Below are positions 34,395 through 43,606 of a stretch of DNA of 64,000 bases, in pieces; position 1 is the first letter of the stretch, and each line of letters begins with the position of its first letter. The stretch is taken from the NCBI GenBank assembly GCA_036381175.1, contig DASVDI010000027.1, positions 18,918 to 82,917 on the forward strand. The letters run 5' to 3'. The notes beneath the pieces were generated by a model. The model saw nothing but the letters and a program-made list of their open reading frames with translations, made no database searches and had not been told where the DNA came from. The DNA comes from JAJUFS01 sp036381175 (GTDB lineage: Bacteria > Pseudomonadota > Gammaproteobacteria > Natronospirales > JAJUFS01). The translations under genes and the position numbers were made by a program.

Positions 34395-35750
34395 CTACTT
34401 GCCTATGCAAAAACTTGAGAAAATTCTCCCTAATAGAGCTTCTGAACCAAACTCTCCCGTGATTTCGCCCAGATCCTGTTGCGCCAGTCGAAGTTCCTCC
34501 GCGAGCAGTTCGCCGGCACGCAGTTCGTTCAATGCAAGGACACCGGTTTCAACGCGACGCCGTGCCCGTGCAAGCGCTTCCAGGTGCCGGCGGCGCGCCA
34601 TGAAGACATTGTCGGCGTGTGTTTGAAAGCCCGCAACCTCTTTGAGGTGCTTGCGAAGTGCGTTCATTCCCTTACCGGTTTTCACTGACAGGTGAATCAC
34701 GGGCTTGTCCTGCGGTTCATTTACGTTCAGGGGCGCATTTTCAAGATCTATCTTGTTGCGAATGACGGTGACGGGAAGGTTGTGCGGCAACATGGCTTGC
34801 GCTTCAGACAGCGATGCCGCGTCCGCAGTCACTTCGACGACGAGCAGTACGCGGTCGGCGTTCTCGATTTCCCGGCGCGCGCGGCGCATGCCTTCCGCTT
34901 CCACGACATCCGTACTCTCGCGCAGGCCAGCCGTGTCGACGACATGCAAAGGCATGCCGTCGATCTGGATGCGTTCCCGCAACACATCGCGCGTTGTGCC
35001 GGGAATGTCGGTAACGATCGCCGCATCCGTGCCGGCCAGCGCGTTGAGCAGTGACGACTTGCCGGCATTCGGCGGGCCGGCGATGACAACGGTGAGGCCG
35101 TCATGCAAAAGCCGTCCCTGCGTTGCGGCCGCAGTCAGCGTCCCGAAACGTCCACGCACATCGGACAGCCGGTCTTTCAGTGCGGTGTCGGAAAGAAAAT
35201 CGATGTCTTCATCGGGAAAATCGATCGCGGCTTCGACGTACATCCGCAATTGCGTCAGCGCTTCGACCAGAGCATGCACCTCGCGCGAGAATTCACCGTG
35301 CAGGGAACGCAAAGCTGCGCGCGCCGCCTGTGCGGAGCCGGCATCGATGAGATCCGCGACCGCCTCGGCCTGTGCGAGATCCATGCGGTCGTTGAGAAAC
35401 GCGCGCTCGCTGAATTCACCGGATCGCGCGAGGCGCGCACCGAGTTCAACCAGGCGTTGCAAGAGCATATCGAGCACGACCGCGCCGCCGTGGCCCTGGA
35501 ATTCGATCACGTCTTCGCCGGTGAACGAATTCGGTGCAGGAAAGAACAACAACAGGCCTTCATCGATGATTTCACCGCTGGCATCGCGAAAGCGCCGAAA
35601 CGCCGCATGGCGCGGTGACGGCAGCGGTGCTGCGACGGCTTTGGCAATCGCCCTGGCATCCGGACCCGACAGGCGCACGACACCGATTCCGCCGCGACCC
35701 GCGGGTGTGGCGACAGCAGCGATGGTATCCGGACGGGAAGAAGCTGGCAT
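34395..35750 (-). CDS. mnmE: tRNA modification GTPase MnmE (TrmE)
   Basis: A 451-residue GTPase, partner of MnmG in U34 modification. The N-terminal folate-binding domain starts DTIAAVATPAGRGGIGVVRL. The G domain has GPPNAGKSSLLNAL (G1), DIPGTTRD (G2), DTAGLRES (G3) and NKIDL (G4). The C-terminus is FCIGK with the catalytic cysteine. Transcribed leftward like yidC and mnmG, it is separated from yidC by the inserted fusion gene and from mnmG by about 7 kb of accessory genes. Confidence 0.97.
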   Translation of the reverse strand: MPASSRPDTIAAVATPAGRGGIGVVRLSGPDARAIAKAVAAPLPSPRHAAFRRFRDASGEIIDEGLLLFFPAPNSFTGEDVIEFQGHGGAVVLDMLLQRLVELGARLARSGEFSERAFLNDRMDLAQAEAVADLIDAGSAQAARAALRSLHGEFSREVHALVEALTQLRMYVEAAIDFPDEDIDFLSDTALKDRLSDVRGRFGTLTAAATQGRLLHDGLTVVIAGPPNAGKSSLLNALAGTDAAIVTDIPGTTRDVLRERIQIDGMPLHVVDTAGLRESTDVVEAEGMRRARREIENADRVLLVVEVTADAASLSEAQAMLPHNLPVTVIRNKIDLENAPLNVNEPQDKPVIHLSVKTGKGMNALRKHLKEVAGFQTHADNVFMARRRHLEALARARRRVETGVLALNELRAGELLAEELRLAQQDLGEITGEFGSEALLGRIFSSFCIGK

Positions 35751-35831
35751 GAACAGGAATTCCGCAGGACCGACGCGTTATTCTACCAACACTCTTTTCG
35801 CAGCACCGTTGCACAGGCTGGAGGTCTCGCC

Positions 35832-37052
35832 GTGAACCAGGAAGACGTGAAATTCGAGAACACCGACGGCCACGAACTGGCCGGCGTCCTGCACCGGCCG
35901 GATGGCGAACCCGCAGCGTGGGTGTTGTTCGCGCATTGCTTTACGTGCACGAAGAACGTGAAGGCAGCGGTGCATATCAGCCAGGCGCTGGTGGATCACG
36001 GCTTCGCGGTGTTGCGCTTCGATTTCACCGGGCTTGGTGAAAGCGAAGGCGAGTTCTGCAGCACGACGATTTCCACCAACGTCGGCGATCTTGTCGCCGC
36101 TGCCAAATACCTTGAACGCGAGCATTCGGCGCCCGCCGTCCTGGTCGGGCACTCGTTCGGGGGTGCTGCCGTGCTGCGCGCCGCGCATCAACTGCCCAGC
36201 GTGAAGGCGGTAGCGACAATCGCCGCGCCTGCCGATCCTGGACATGTGCGCCACTTGCTGGGCGATTCGGAGAAAGTCATCCGCGAGCAGGGCCAGGGTG
36301 AAGTCTTGCTGGCCGGGCGTCCGTTCACGATCGGGCGCGCGTTTCTCGAAGACCTCGAGCGCGATGACTGGAAAGACGTCATCAATGATTTGCGCCGCGC
36401 GCTGCTGGTCTTTCATTCGCCGCAGGATCAAACCGTTTCGATTGACAACGCGCGGCAGATTTTCGACAACGCGCTGCATCCCAAGAGTTTCGTTTCACTG
36501 GAAGACGCTGATCACCTGTTGAGTGATGCTGCGGACTCGCGTTACGTCGCGGCCGTGCTCGCCGCGTGGGTAAGCCGTTATCTTGAGCCCGCCAACGGCG
36601 AGCTGGCCGAAGACGAGCGTGTGGACGGTGTGGTCGCAACCATCGGGCGAAAGAAGTTCCGTACCGAGTTGCGCAGCGGCAGGCACGTCCTTGTGGCTGA
36701 CGAACCGAAATCGGTCGGTGGCAACGATCTCGGACCTTCGCCTTATGATTTCCTGGCCGCCTCGCTCGCAAGCTGCACGGCGATGACGTTACGGCTGTAC
36801 GCGGATCACAAGAAGATCGACGTGGCAAAAGTGAGCGTTCGCGTGCGCCATGACCGCGTGCATGAAAAGGATTGCGAGGACTGCGAACAGGAAGGTCACC
36901 GCATCGACCGTCTGCGGCGCGAGGTGAGCATGAGCGGAAAGCTTTCCGGCGAAGAGCGCCAACGGATGATCGAGATCGCTGACCGCTGCCCAGTGCACAA
37001 GACGCTTGCTGGCGAAATCCGGATCGAGACCGAATTGAAGCAGGAGGCATAG
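35832..37052 (+). CDS. Bifunctional alpha/beta hydrolase-OsmC protein
   Basis: A 406-residue fusion. Residues 1-255 are an alpha/beta hydrolase with FAHCFTCTKN, DFTGLGESEGEF and the nucleophile motif GHSFGGAAVL; Asp in HSPQDQTVS and His in EDADHLL complete a plausible triad. Residues about 270-406 are an OsmC domain with the two peroxidatic cysteines in LASCTAMTLRL and RCPVHKTL. OsmC proteins reduce organic peroxides. The fusion is a known combination and may de-esterify and reduce lipid-type peroxides. It is inserted on the opposite strand between yidC and mnmE. Confidence 0.9.
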   Translation: MNQEDVKFENTDGHELAGVLHRPDGEPAAWVLFAHCFTCTKNVKAAVHISQALVDHGFAVLRFDFTGLGESEGEFCSTTISTNVGDLVAAAKYLEREHSAPAVLVGHSFGGAAVLRAAHQLPSVKAVATIAAPADPGHVRHLLGDSEKVIREQGQGEVLLAGRPFTIGRAFLEDLERDDWKDVINDLRRALLVFHSPQDQTVSIDNARQIFDNALHPKSFVSLEDADHLLSDAADSRYVAAVLAAWVSRYLEPANGELAEDERVDGVVATIGRKKFRTELRSGRHVLVADEPKSVGGNDLGPSPYDFLAASLASCTAMTLRLYADHKKIDVAKVSVRVRHDRVHEKDCEDCEQEGHRIDRLRREVSMSGKLSGEERQRMIEIADRCPVHKTLAGEIRIETELKQEA

Positions 37053-37096
37053 CGCGGTCCTCGACGGCGGACCGCGCGAACTTCCTCGCGCAAGGA

Positions 37097-38779
37097 TCAA
37101 TCCTTGTTGTAACCCTTGCGTTCGATCACCCGGTTGATCTGCCACTGCTGCGCAGCGGAAAGCCCCGTGTTCACAACCCAGTAAAGCACCAGGCCCGCCG
37201 GCATGAAGAGAGCGAAGGCGATCATCATCACCGGCATGATCATCAGCATTTTCGCCTGCATGGGATCGGCCGGCTGTGGATTGAGTTTCTGCTGGCCGAA
37301 CATCGCCACACCCATCAGCACGGGCAGGATGTACCAGGGATCGGGGCTCGACAGATCATTGATCCAGAGGATCCAGTCGGCCTGGCGCAACTCGACGGAT
37401 TCCAGCAACACCCAGTACAGCGCGAAGAACACCGGCATCTGGATGAGGATCGGCAGGCAGCCCGCGAACGGATTGATCTTTTCCTTCTGATACAGCTCCA
37501 TCATCGCCTTGTTGAGTTTTTCGCGATCGTCGCCGTAACGTTCCTTCAGCGCCTTCATCTTCGGCTGCATCTTGCGCATGCGCGCCATCGACTTGCCGCT
37601 GGTTTCCTGAAGCTTGTAGAACGCCACCTTGATCAGCAGTGTCAGCAACACGATCGCCCAGCCCCAGTTGCCGATCAGCGCGTGGATTTTTTCCAGCACC
37701 CAGAACAACGGCTCGGAAATGATGGTGAGCATGCCGTAATCGACGGCCAGCTCCAGTTTCGGCGCAACTTCCGCAAGGCGATCCTGCAGCTTTGGTCCGA
37801 TGAACAAGCGGTTTTCGAAAACGGTTTCGCCGCCGGCGGGCACGAGCTGCGCCGGCTGCACGTAACCTACGCGGTAGGTCTGTGGTCCTACAGCGGCAGC
37901 GTAGAAGCGGTTCTGTGTATCCTGCGGCGGAATCACGGCACTGAGAAAATAATGCTCCAGCATTGCAGCCCAGCCGCCGGGCGCGGTCGCCGCGAGCGCG
38001 GTTTCGGTGATGTCGTCGAGATCGAGCTTGTTGTACTGCTCACCATTGAAGAACGCGGGGCCTTCATAAGAATACGAGGCGGGATTGAAGAAGGAGCGTT
38101 CCGATTCAAGCTGGCGTTTCTTCAGCTGCAGGTAGGCATCGCCGCGCCATTCGACGTTCCCGCCGTTGTGCACGAGGTAATCGAGCTGGATCTCGTAGCG
38201 GCCACGCTGAAAGGTATAGCGCTTCTCCACTTCAAGACCATTGTCGCCTTGCCAGAAGAAACTCACCGTCAATGATTCCTCGCCAGGCGCCAGCGCGTAT
38301 TCCGTTGCCGGTGTCCGGTAGATGGCATTGTGATTCGGCGCGGATCCATCACCGGCGGCGCGCAGGCCAGACTGGGAAACATAAAGCTGTTTGCCGTCCG
38401 TCGTCAGCAGTTCCACTTTTACGTCCGGCGTGTCCTTGTCGACGGGATACTCCAGCAGTACGGCTTCAATAATGTCGCCGCCCTGCGTGGTGAGCGTGAG
38501 ATCCAGCACATCGGTAACGACCCGCACCGGTTCACCCGCGCGCTGCTCAGGTGTTTCCACAGGTTTTGCCTGGACGGGTTCTGGCGCAATGGTGCTGTCG
38601 AGTTGTGGCAGATCGCGATCCACTGCGTCGATGTCACGATCCGCGTCGCTCACTTGTCCGCCCGGAATCGCCGTTTCGACAGGAGCCGGCGTTGGCGCGT
38701 GGTCTTTCTGCCACGCTTGCCAGATCAGGAACAGCACGAAAAACAACGCGCCGTAGAGAAATACTCGCTGATTATCCAT
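37097..38779 (-). CDS. yidC: Membrane protein insertase YidC
   Basis: A 560-residue inner-membrane insertase (E. coli 548). An N-terminal helix (about 5-22) is followed by a proline-rich linker, the large periplasmic P1 domain (about 70-335) and the conserved five-helix core starting near 355. Core markers are SGKSMARMRKMQPKMKALK, then LPILIQMPVFFALYWVL and a C-terminal helix LVLYWVVNTGLSAAQQW. It inserts proteins alone or with Sec. Its start overlaps the end of yidD by 8 bases. Confidence 0.96.
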   Translation of the reverse strand: MDNQRVFLYGALFFVLFLIWQAWQKDHAPTPAPVETAIPGGQVSDADRDIDAVDRDLPQLDSTIAPEPVQAKPVETPEQRAGEPVRVVTDVLDLTLTTQGGDIIEAVLLEYPVDKDTPDVKVELLTTDGKQLYVSQSGLRAAGDGSAPNHNAIYRTPATEYALAPGEESLTVSFFWQGDNGLEVEKRYTFQRGRYEIQLDYLVHNGGNVEWRGDAYLQLKKRQLESERSFFNPASYSYEGPAFFNGEQYNKLDLDDITETALAATAPGGWAAMLEHYFLSAVIPPQDTQNRFYAAAVGPQTYRVGYVQPAQLVPAGGETVFENRLFIGPKLQDRLAEVAPKLELAVDYGMLTIISEPLFWVLEKIHALIGNWGWAIVLLTLLIKVAFYKLQETSGKSMARMRKMQPKMKALKERYGDDREKLNKAMMELYQKEKINPFAGCLPILIQMPVFFALYWVLLESVELRQADWILWINDLSSPDPWYILPVLMGVAMFGQQKLNPQPADPMQAKMLMIMPVMMIAFALFMPAGLVLYWVVNTGLSAAQQWQINRVIERKGYNKD

Positions 38780-39038
38780 TGGTGATCTTCCGAAAGACGG
38801 TGTTCCTGTGAATTGAACGCGGCGACAGGTCCGGCACGGGATCAACACCACCGGCGCACAAGGGATGGCAACGGCCGATCCGGCGAAGCATCAGCCAGCC
38901 GCCGCGCCGTGCGCCGTAACGCTCGATGGCTTCCAGTGAGTAAGCGGAACACGTGGGGTGAAAGCGGCATTGCCCGCCAAGGTACGGGCTGAGCGCAAGG
39001 CGATAACTCTTTATAAGAAAGATCAGGATGGATCGCAT
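38772..39038 (-). CDS. yidD: Membrane protein insertion efficiency factor YidD
   Basis: An 88-residue canonical YidD with LIKSYRLALSPYLGGQCRF, HPTCSAYSLEAIERYG and RIGRCHPLCAGGVDPVP. It assists YidC. The gene overlaps rnpA by 16 bases upstream and yidC by 8 bases downstream, the standard rpmH-rnpA-yidD-yidC order. Confidence 0.95.
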   Translation of the reverse strand: MRSILIFLIKSYRLALSPYLGGQCRFHPTCSAYSLEAIERYGARRGGWLMLRRIGRCHPLCAGGVDPVPDLSPRSIHRNTVFRKITNG

Positions 39039-39406
39039 TGCGTGATCAGTCTCCGCCAGTGTTTTTCCAGGCTGTGCCGCAATCGATCGCTGCCAGCCTT
39101 CGCGGTGTCGCGCCTCGCCATCACGACGATGTCGAGTCCCGGCAGTTCGCCTTGGTGGGTACGAAAGGATTCCCTGACCTGGCGCTTTATCCGGTTCCGG
39201 CCAACGGCAGTTGGCGAAACCTTGCGCGAAACCGCAAGACCGATACGCGGTGCGTCGTCATTGGTGACGGCTAGCAGTGTGAAAAGCGCGTCCTGGGAAC
39301 GGAAACCATGACGGAAGACGCAAGAAAACGCTTCCGGTTTCAGCAGGCGCCGCTGGCGGGGAAACCGGAAGTCACTCGCGTGTTCAGGCGCCCGCTTTAC
39401 GGACAG
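39023..39406 (-). CDS. rnpA: Ribonuclease P protein component RnpA (start uncertain)
   Basis: The recognisable protein runs from FRFPRQRRLLKPEAF (Phe codon at 39370) to the TGA at 39023-39025. It includes the RNA-binding RNR-type motif VGRNRIKRQVRESF and LPGLDIVVMARR, the RnpA signature. RnpA is the protein subunit of RNase P, which trims tRNA 5' ends. No in-frame ATG, GTG or TTG exists between this core and an upstream TAA inside rpmH; the only near-start codon in a useful place is CTG at 39404-39406, used here as a provisional start. It overlaps the end of rpmH slightly and yidD by 16 bases. A sequencing indel near 39370-39400 is an alternative. Confidence 0.85.
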   Translation of the reverse strand: MSVKRAPEHASDFRFPRQRRLLKPEAFSCVFRHGFRSQDALFTLLAVTNDDAPRIGLAVSRKVSPTAVGRNRIKRQVRESFRTHQGELPGLDIVVMARRDTAKAGSDRLRHSLEKHWRRLITQCDPS

Positions 39407-39531
39407 AGCCGTGCCCGGCCTTTCGCCCGGCGCGCGCTCAGCACCTTGCGGCCGCCCTTGGTAGCCATGCGGGCGCGGAAGCCGTGGGTGCGCTTACGGC
39501 GGAGATTGCTGGGCTGATACGTTCGTTTCAT
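39397..39531 (-). CDS. rpmH: 50S ribosomal protein L34
   Basis: A 44-residue basic protein, MKRTYQPSNLRRKRTHGFRA followed by RMATKGGRKVL and ending GRARLCP. This is the L34 sequence pattern in full length. It opens the leftward rpmH-rnpA-yidD-yidC operon. Its last bases overlap the provisional rnpA start region. Confidence 0.97.
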   Translation of the reverse strand: MKRTYQPSNLRRKRTHGFRARMATKGGRKVLSARRAKGRARLCP

Positions 39532-39624
39532 GACTGCAAATCCAGTTAAGCCGGAAATCCAAGCTGGGAATCGAGCTTTTATAAATGAGTGCGCCGGGCA
39601 AACCGGCCCGGCACAGGGGCGGGA

Positions 39625-39653
39625 AGATTAAGGCGCAAGCATTTGTCTGTCAA
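39625..39653 (-). promoter_or_regulatory. Predicted sigma-70 promoter for rpmH-rnpA-yidD-yidC
   Basis: On the minus strand a perfect -35 TTGACA (39648-39653), a 17-base spacer and a weak -10 TAATCT (39625-39630). It lies about 95 bases upstream of rpmH. Confidence 0.55.
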
Positions 39654-39708
39654 CAAGAAAAGGCGCTTTCGGCGGGTGCGTCAAACACCCATCAAGGCGC
39701 TTTCAGGC

Positions 39709-39717
39709 TGTGGATAA
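39709..39717. promoter_or_regulatory. DnaA box upstream of dnaA
   Basis: TGTGGATAA is the exact complement of the consensus DnaA box TTATCCACA. It stands about 90 bases before the dnaA start and could serve dnaA autoregulation. Confidence 0.75.
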
Positions 39718-39799
39718 CTCGTATCGAGAAGAGTAGACTTCCGGCCTTTGCTGATTTTATTGAAATTCAAGAATAATGCCGGGCCGGGGGAGTGTTCAG

Positions 39800-41134
39800 G
39801 TGACACAGAGAGTATGGAAACGCTGTGTGGAAGCGCTGGGAAGCGAGCTTTCCGAACAGGACCTGAATACCTGGATCCGGCCCTTGCAGGCCGAGGAAAA
39901 CGGTCGGCAACTCCGCCTTCTCGCGCCCAACCGCTTCGTCATGGAATGGGTCCAGGACCGCTTTCTCGAACCCATCCGGACGGTGCTCGGGCGGGTCACG
40001 GACGGCGATCCGCCCTCGGTGGTGCTGGATATCGGCAGCGCTGAAGTCCGCCGGCCGCAGCCCGTTTCCGGCGTGGCGGAGCCCGCACCGAGCGCGCCGC
40101 GCGGCCGCATCATCGGCAGCCGACTGAACCCGAATTTCACCTTCAACACCTTCGTGGAAGGTAAGTCCAACCAGCTGGCCCGCGCCGCGGCACGCCAGGT
40201 GGCGGAAAACCCGGGGCTCGCCTACAACCCGTTGTTCATCTATGGCGGCGTAGGTCTCGGCAAGACGCATCTCATGCACGCGGTCGGCAACATGCTGCTC
40301 GAGCGCAATCCGAACGCGCAGATTGCCTATCTTCACTCCGAGCGTTTCGTAGGTGACATGGTCAAGGCGCTGCAGCACAACACCATCAATGATTTCAAGC
40401 GCCTGTACCGCGGCGTGGACGCGCTGCTGATCGACGACATCCAGTTCTTCGCGAACAAGGAACGCTCGCAGGAAGAGTTTTTTCACACCTTCAACGCGCT
40501 CCTGGAAGGCCAGCAGCAGGTGATCCTGACCTGCGACCGCTACCCGAAGGAAGTCGACGGACTGGAAGAGCGTCTGAAATCCCGTTTTGGCTGGGGCCTG
40601 ACGGTTTCCATCGAGCCGCCGGAACTGGAAACCAGCGTGGCGATCCTCATGAAAAAGGCCGAGGCCGAGGGCGTTGCGATTCCCAACGAGGTCGCTTTTT
40701 TCGTGGCCCAGCGCATCCGATCCAATGTTCGCGAACTGGAAGGCGCGCTTCGCCGCGTGATCGCAAATTCCAAGTTTACCGGCCAGCCGATAACCATGGA
40801 TTTCACCAAGGAATCGCTGCGCGACCTGCTGGCGCTGCAGGAAAAACTGATTACGATCGAGAATATCCAGAAGACAGTGGCGGAGTACTACAAGATTCGC
40901 GTAGCCGACCTGCTTTCCAAGCGCCGCAGCCGGTCCATCACGCGGCCGCGACAGCTTGCGATGGCCCTGGCGAAGGAGCTGACGAATCACTCGCTGCCGG
41001 AAATCGGCGACGCGTTCGGGGGACGTGACCACACCACGGTGCTGCACGCCTGCCGCAAGATAAAGGAGCTGCGGGATGCCGAATTGCGCATCGCGGAGGA
41101 CTACCAGAACCTGTTGAGAACCCTGACAACCTGA
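39800..41134 (+). CDS. dnaA: Chromosomal replication initiator DnaA
   Basis: A 444-residue AAA+ initiator that binds DnaA boxes and melts oriC. Domain I starts RVWKRCVEALGSELSEQDLN. The AAA+ domain has Walker A YGGVGLGKTHL, Walker B LLIDDIQFF and sensor regions. Domain IV ends with the DnaA signature FGGRDHTTVLHACRKI. GTG 39800 is preferred over ATG 39776 because GGGGGAG lies 7 bases upstream of it; the longer form adds eight atypical residues. Confidence 0.97.
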   Translation: MTQRVWKRCVEALGSELSEQDLNTWIRPLQAEENGRQLRLLAPNRFVMEWVQDRFLEPIRTVLGRVTDGDPPSVVLDIGSAEVRRPQPVSGVAEPAPSAPRGRIIGSRLNPNFTFNTFVEGKSNQLARAAARQVAENPGLAYNPLFIYGGVGLGKTHLMHAVGNMLLERNPNAQIAYLHSERFVGDMVKALQHNTINDFKRLYRGVDALLIDDIQFFANKERSQEEFFHTFNALLEGQQQVILTCDRYPKEVDGLEERLKSRFGWGLTVSIEPPELETSVAILMKKAEAEGVAIPNEVAFFVAQRIRSNVRELEGALRRVIANSKFTGQPITMDFTKESLRDLLALQEKLITIENIQKTVAEYYKIRVADLLSKRRSRSITRPRQLAMALAKELTNHSLPEIGDAFGGRDHTTVLHACRKIKELRDAELRIAEDYQNLLRTLTT

Positions 41135-41373
41135 GGCCCACAAGCTGTGGATAAGTCTGGGGACGGTTTTCATCCAGAATTCATCCACAGGCCTTCAAAA
41201 GGCGATCGAGGGTTGAAGACACAGGCGCTGTGAATAAAAAATTATTGCAACTTATTGAATAAAAAGGATTTCTTGGGTTTGTCCACACTGAGTGACGAGC
41301 CTAGTAATAACAACAATGGGTTTTACGTGAAAAAGAAATTACTAAAGAACAAGTGGATAAAGTGGGTGAGCCG
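41135..41373. other. Probable chromosomal origin of replication (oriC)
   Basis: The dnaA-dnaN gap holds an exact DnaA box (TGTGGATAA, 41146-41154) and single-mismatch boxes at 41181-41189 (TCATCCACA), 41279-41287 (TTGTCCACA) and 41352-41360 (AGTGGATAA). A further TGTGAATAA lies near 41229. An AT-rich tract at about 41231-41275, rich in A- and T-runs, could be the unwinding element. Origins lie in this gap in Pseudomonas and relatives. Confidence 0.75.
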
Positions 41374-42471
41374 ATGAAATTCCAAGCACAAAGAGAAACT
41401 TTGCTCAAACCCGTCCAGGCAGTCATGGGCGTTGTCGAACGTCGCCAGACCATGCCGATCCTTTCCAATGTTCTGCTGTCAGCGGAAGGTGGAGAGTTGC
41501 GGTTGACGGGGACGGACCTGGAAGTCGAGCTGGTGTCCGGTATTCCGCTGGATGCCGAGCGTCATGGCGATGTCACGGTGCCGGGGCGCAAGCTGCTGGA
41601 TATTCTCAAGGCCTTGCCGGACGACGCGGCGATTGAGGTTGCCCTGGAGAAAGATCGCCTGGTCATCCGTTCCGGGAAAAGCCGCTTCACGCTGTCTACG
41701 TTGCCGGCGGCGGAATTTCCGCTGATCGAAGATATCAATGCGCAGACACGCTTCGAACTTCCGCAGGGAACGCTGAAAACCCTACTGGATCGCACGGCGT
41801 TCTCCATGGCGCAACAGGACGTGCGTTATTACCTGAACGGCCTGTTGCTGGAGCTGCGCGGCGACACGCTGCGTGGCGTGGCGACGGACGGTCACCGCCT
41901 CGCACTGTATGACGTTGATGCCCAGACCGGTGATAGCCGCGCGCAGTTCATCGCGCCGCGCAAGGGCGTGCTGGAATTGCAGCGTCTGCTGGACGATGGT
42001 GAAGGCAGCGTGACCGTCGAGATCGGCAGCAATCACGTCCGCGTTGAAATTGACCGGCTGCGGTTCACCTCGAAGCTGATCGATGGACGCTTCCCGGATT
42101 ACGAGCGCGTAATCCCGCAAAGCGGCGACAAGGAAATCATCGCGGATCGCCAGTTGCTGCGCGAAGCGCTGGGACGCACGGCAATTCTCTCGAACGAGAA
42201 GTATCGCGGCATCCGCGTAACCCTGGCGCCAGGTTTGTTGAGCTTGCAAGCACACAATCCGGAACAGGAAGAGGCCGAGGAAGAGCTGGAGCTGGAATAT
42301 GCCGGCGGCGAACTGGAAATCGGCTTCAACGTGACCTACCTCATGGATGCGCTGGGTGCTGTGCACGGCGAGAGCGTAAAGCTCGCCTTGTCGGATTCGA
42401 ATTCGAGCTGTCTGATCGAGGAACCAGGTAATCCGAGCGCGCGCTACGTCGTAATGCCGATGAGACTCTGA
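41374..42471 (+). CDS. dnaN: DNA polymerase III beta sliding clamp
   Basis: A 365-residue clamp (E. coli 366). Starts MKFQAQRETLLKPVQAVMGV; contains MPILSNVLL, GTDLEVEL and ends YVVMPMRL, the conserved clamp C-terminus that lines the binding pocket. It forms a ring that tethers polymerase III. ATG 41374 matches the family start. The dnaN-recF gap is 22 bases. Confidence 0.97.
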   Translation: MKFQAQRETLLKPVQAVMGVVERRQTMPILSNVLLSAEGGELRLTGTDLEVELVSGIPLDAERHGDVTVPGRKLLDILKALPDDAAIEVALEKDRLVIRSGKSRFTLSTLPAAEFPLIEDINAQTRFELPQGTLKTLLDRTAFSMAQQDVRYYLNGLLLELRGDTLRGVATDGHRLALYDVDAQTGDSRAQFIAPRKGVLELQRLLDDGEGSVTVEIGSNHVRVEIDRLRFTSKLIDGRFPDYERVIPQSGDKEIIADRQLLREALGRTAILSNEKYRGIRVTLAPGLLSLQAHNPEQEEAEEELELEYAGGELEIGFNVTYLMDALGAVHGESVKLALSDSNSSCLIEEPGNPSARYVVMPMRL

Positions 42472-42493
42472 TCGCAGGGATTCCGGGTTTCGC

Positions 42494-43588
42494 ATGCAGC
42501 TTGAACAACTGAGACTCCGGAATTTTCGCTGTTTCTCCGAGACACAACTGGAATTCCACCCGGATCTCAACTGGATTGTTGGTCAGAACGCCTCGGGCAA
42601 GACAAGCTTGCTCGAGGCGTTGTTCTTTCTGGGTCATGGACGGTCCTTCCGCAGCAATCGTCCCGATCGGCTTGTTCAGAGCGAGGCAGGTTCCTTCGAG
42701 ATCGTCGCGCGGTTACGACGGGACGGGCGGCAACAGACGCTTGGTGTTGGCCGCAAAGAAGGCGCGACGACAGCGCGTCTGGCCGGCGAAACACTGCAAA
42801 GCATGACGCAGGCAGCAAAGGTGTTGCCCGTGGTCGTGCTGGATTCCGGGATGAATCAATTGATCGCAGGCGGTCCAGGCGAGCGACGGCGCTGGCTGGA
42901 TTGGGGTGTGTTCCACGTGGAACACCATTTCCTGGAAACCTGGCGCAGCTACCAGCAGGCGTTAAGGCAGCGAAACATGGCGCTCCGATCGGGTGCTTCA
43001 GAAAGAACTATCGCGCCGTGGACTTCGGCTGTTGCCTCGGCAGGGGGTGAATTGTCGTCGTTGCGTCTGAAATACTTCGAGGCGCTAAGATCAGGATTCG
43101 TCGAATACTCCGGAATTGCGCTGCCGGGAGTTAGCCTGGAGGCTGATTACCGGCGCGGCTGGTCACAGGACGAGACTTTACAGGAATCGCTGCACCGGCA
43201 TTTGGCGCGGGATCGGGAAACGGGCAATACTCGCTCCGGTCCGCACCGCGCGGATATCCAATTCCGGATTGAAGGCATGCCGGCGGAAGAACGTTTGTCC
43301 CGCGGACAGCAGAAGATGCTCGCCGGAGCGTTATGGCTTGCGCAAGTTAATCGGTTTACCCAAAAAACCGGTCAACGCCCGTTGTTGCTCGTGGATGACC
43401 TGGCTGCCGAGCTGGACGGCGACAACCTCGTGCGTTTCCTGGAACTGCTGCGCCGACAGAATGCGCAGCTCGTCCTTACTGCGATCGGTGACGCCGATAT
43501 CAATCGAACAGGGCTCACGGAAGGTCACGTGTTCCACGTGGAACATGGGAAAGTCTCTGGCGGAGCTACGCCCGATGGCAGCCTTTAA
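42494..43588 (+). CDS. recF: DNA replication and repair protein RecF
   Basis: A 364-residue SMC-like ATPase: Walker A VGQNASGKTSLLEALFFLG near residue 30, LSRGQQKMLAGAL as the signature motif and LLVDDLAAELD as Walker B. It loads RecA at gaps with RecO and RecR. Usual place in the dnaA-dnaN-recF-gyrB order. Confidence 0.95.
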   Translation: MQLEQLRLRNFRCFSETQLEFHPDLNWIVGQNASGKTSLLEALFFLGHGRSFRSNRPDRLVQSEAGSFEIVARLRRDGRQQTLGVGRKEGATTARLAGETLQSMTQAAKVLPVVVLDSGMNQLIAGGPGERRRWLDWGVFHVEHHFLETWRSYQQALRQRNMALRSGASERTIAPWTSAVASAGGELSSLRLKYFEALRSGFVEYSGIALPGVSLEADYRRGWSQDETLQESLHRHLARDRETGNTRSGPHRADIQFRIEGMPAEERLSRGQQKMLAGALWLAQVNRFTQKTGQRPLLLVDDLAAELDGDNLVRFLELLRRQNAQLVLTAIGDADINRTGLTEGHVFHVEHGKVSGGATPDGSL

Positions 43589-43606
43589 GAAAAAGCCCCG
43601 CAGCCG

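Noticed and set aside
39767..41188. A 473-residue open frame on the minus strand
   Set aside because: Shadow of dnaA, which carries all DnaA motifs.
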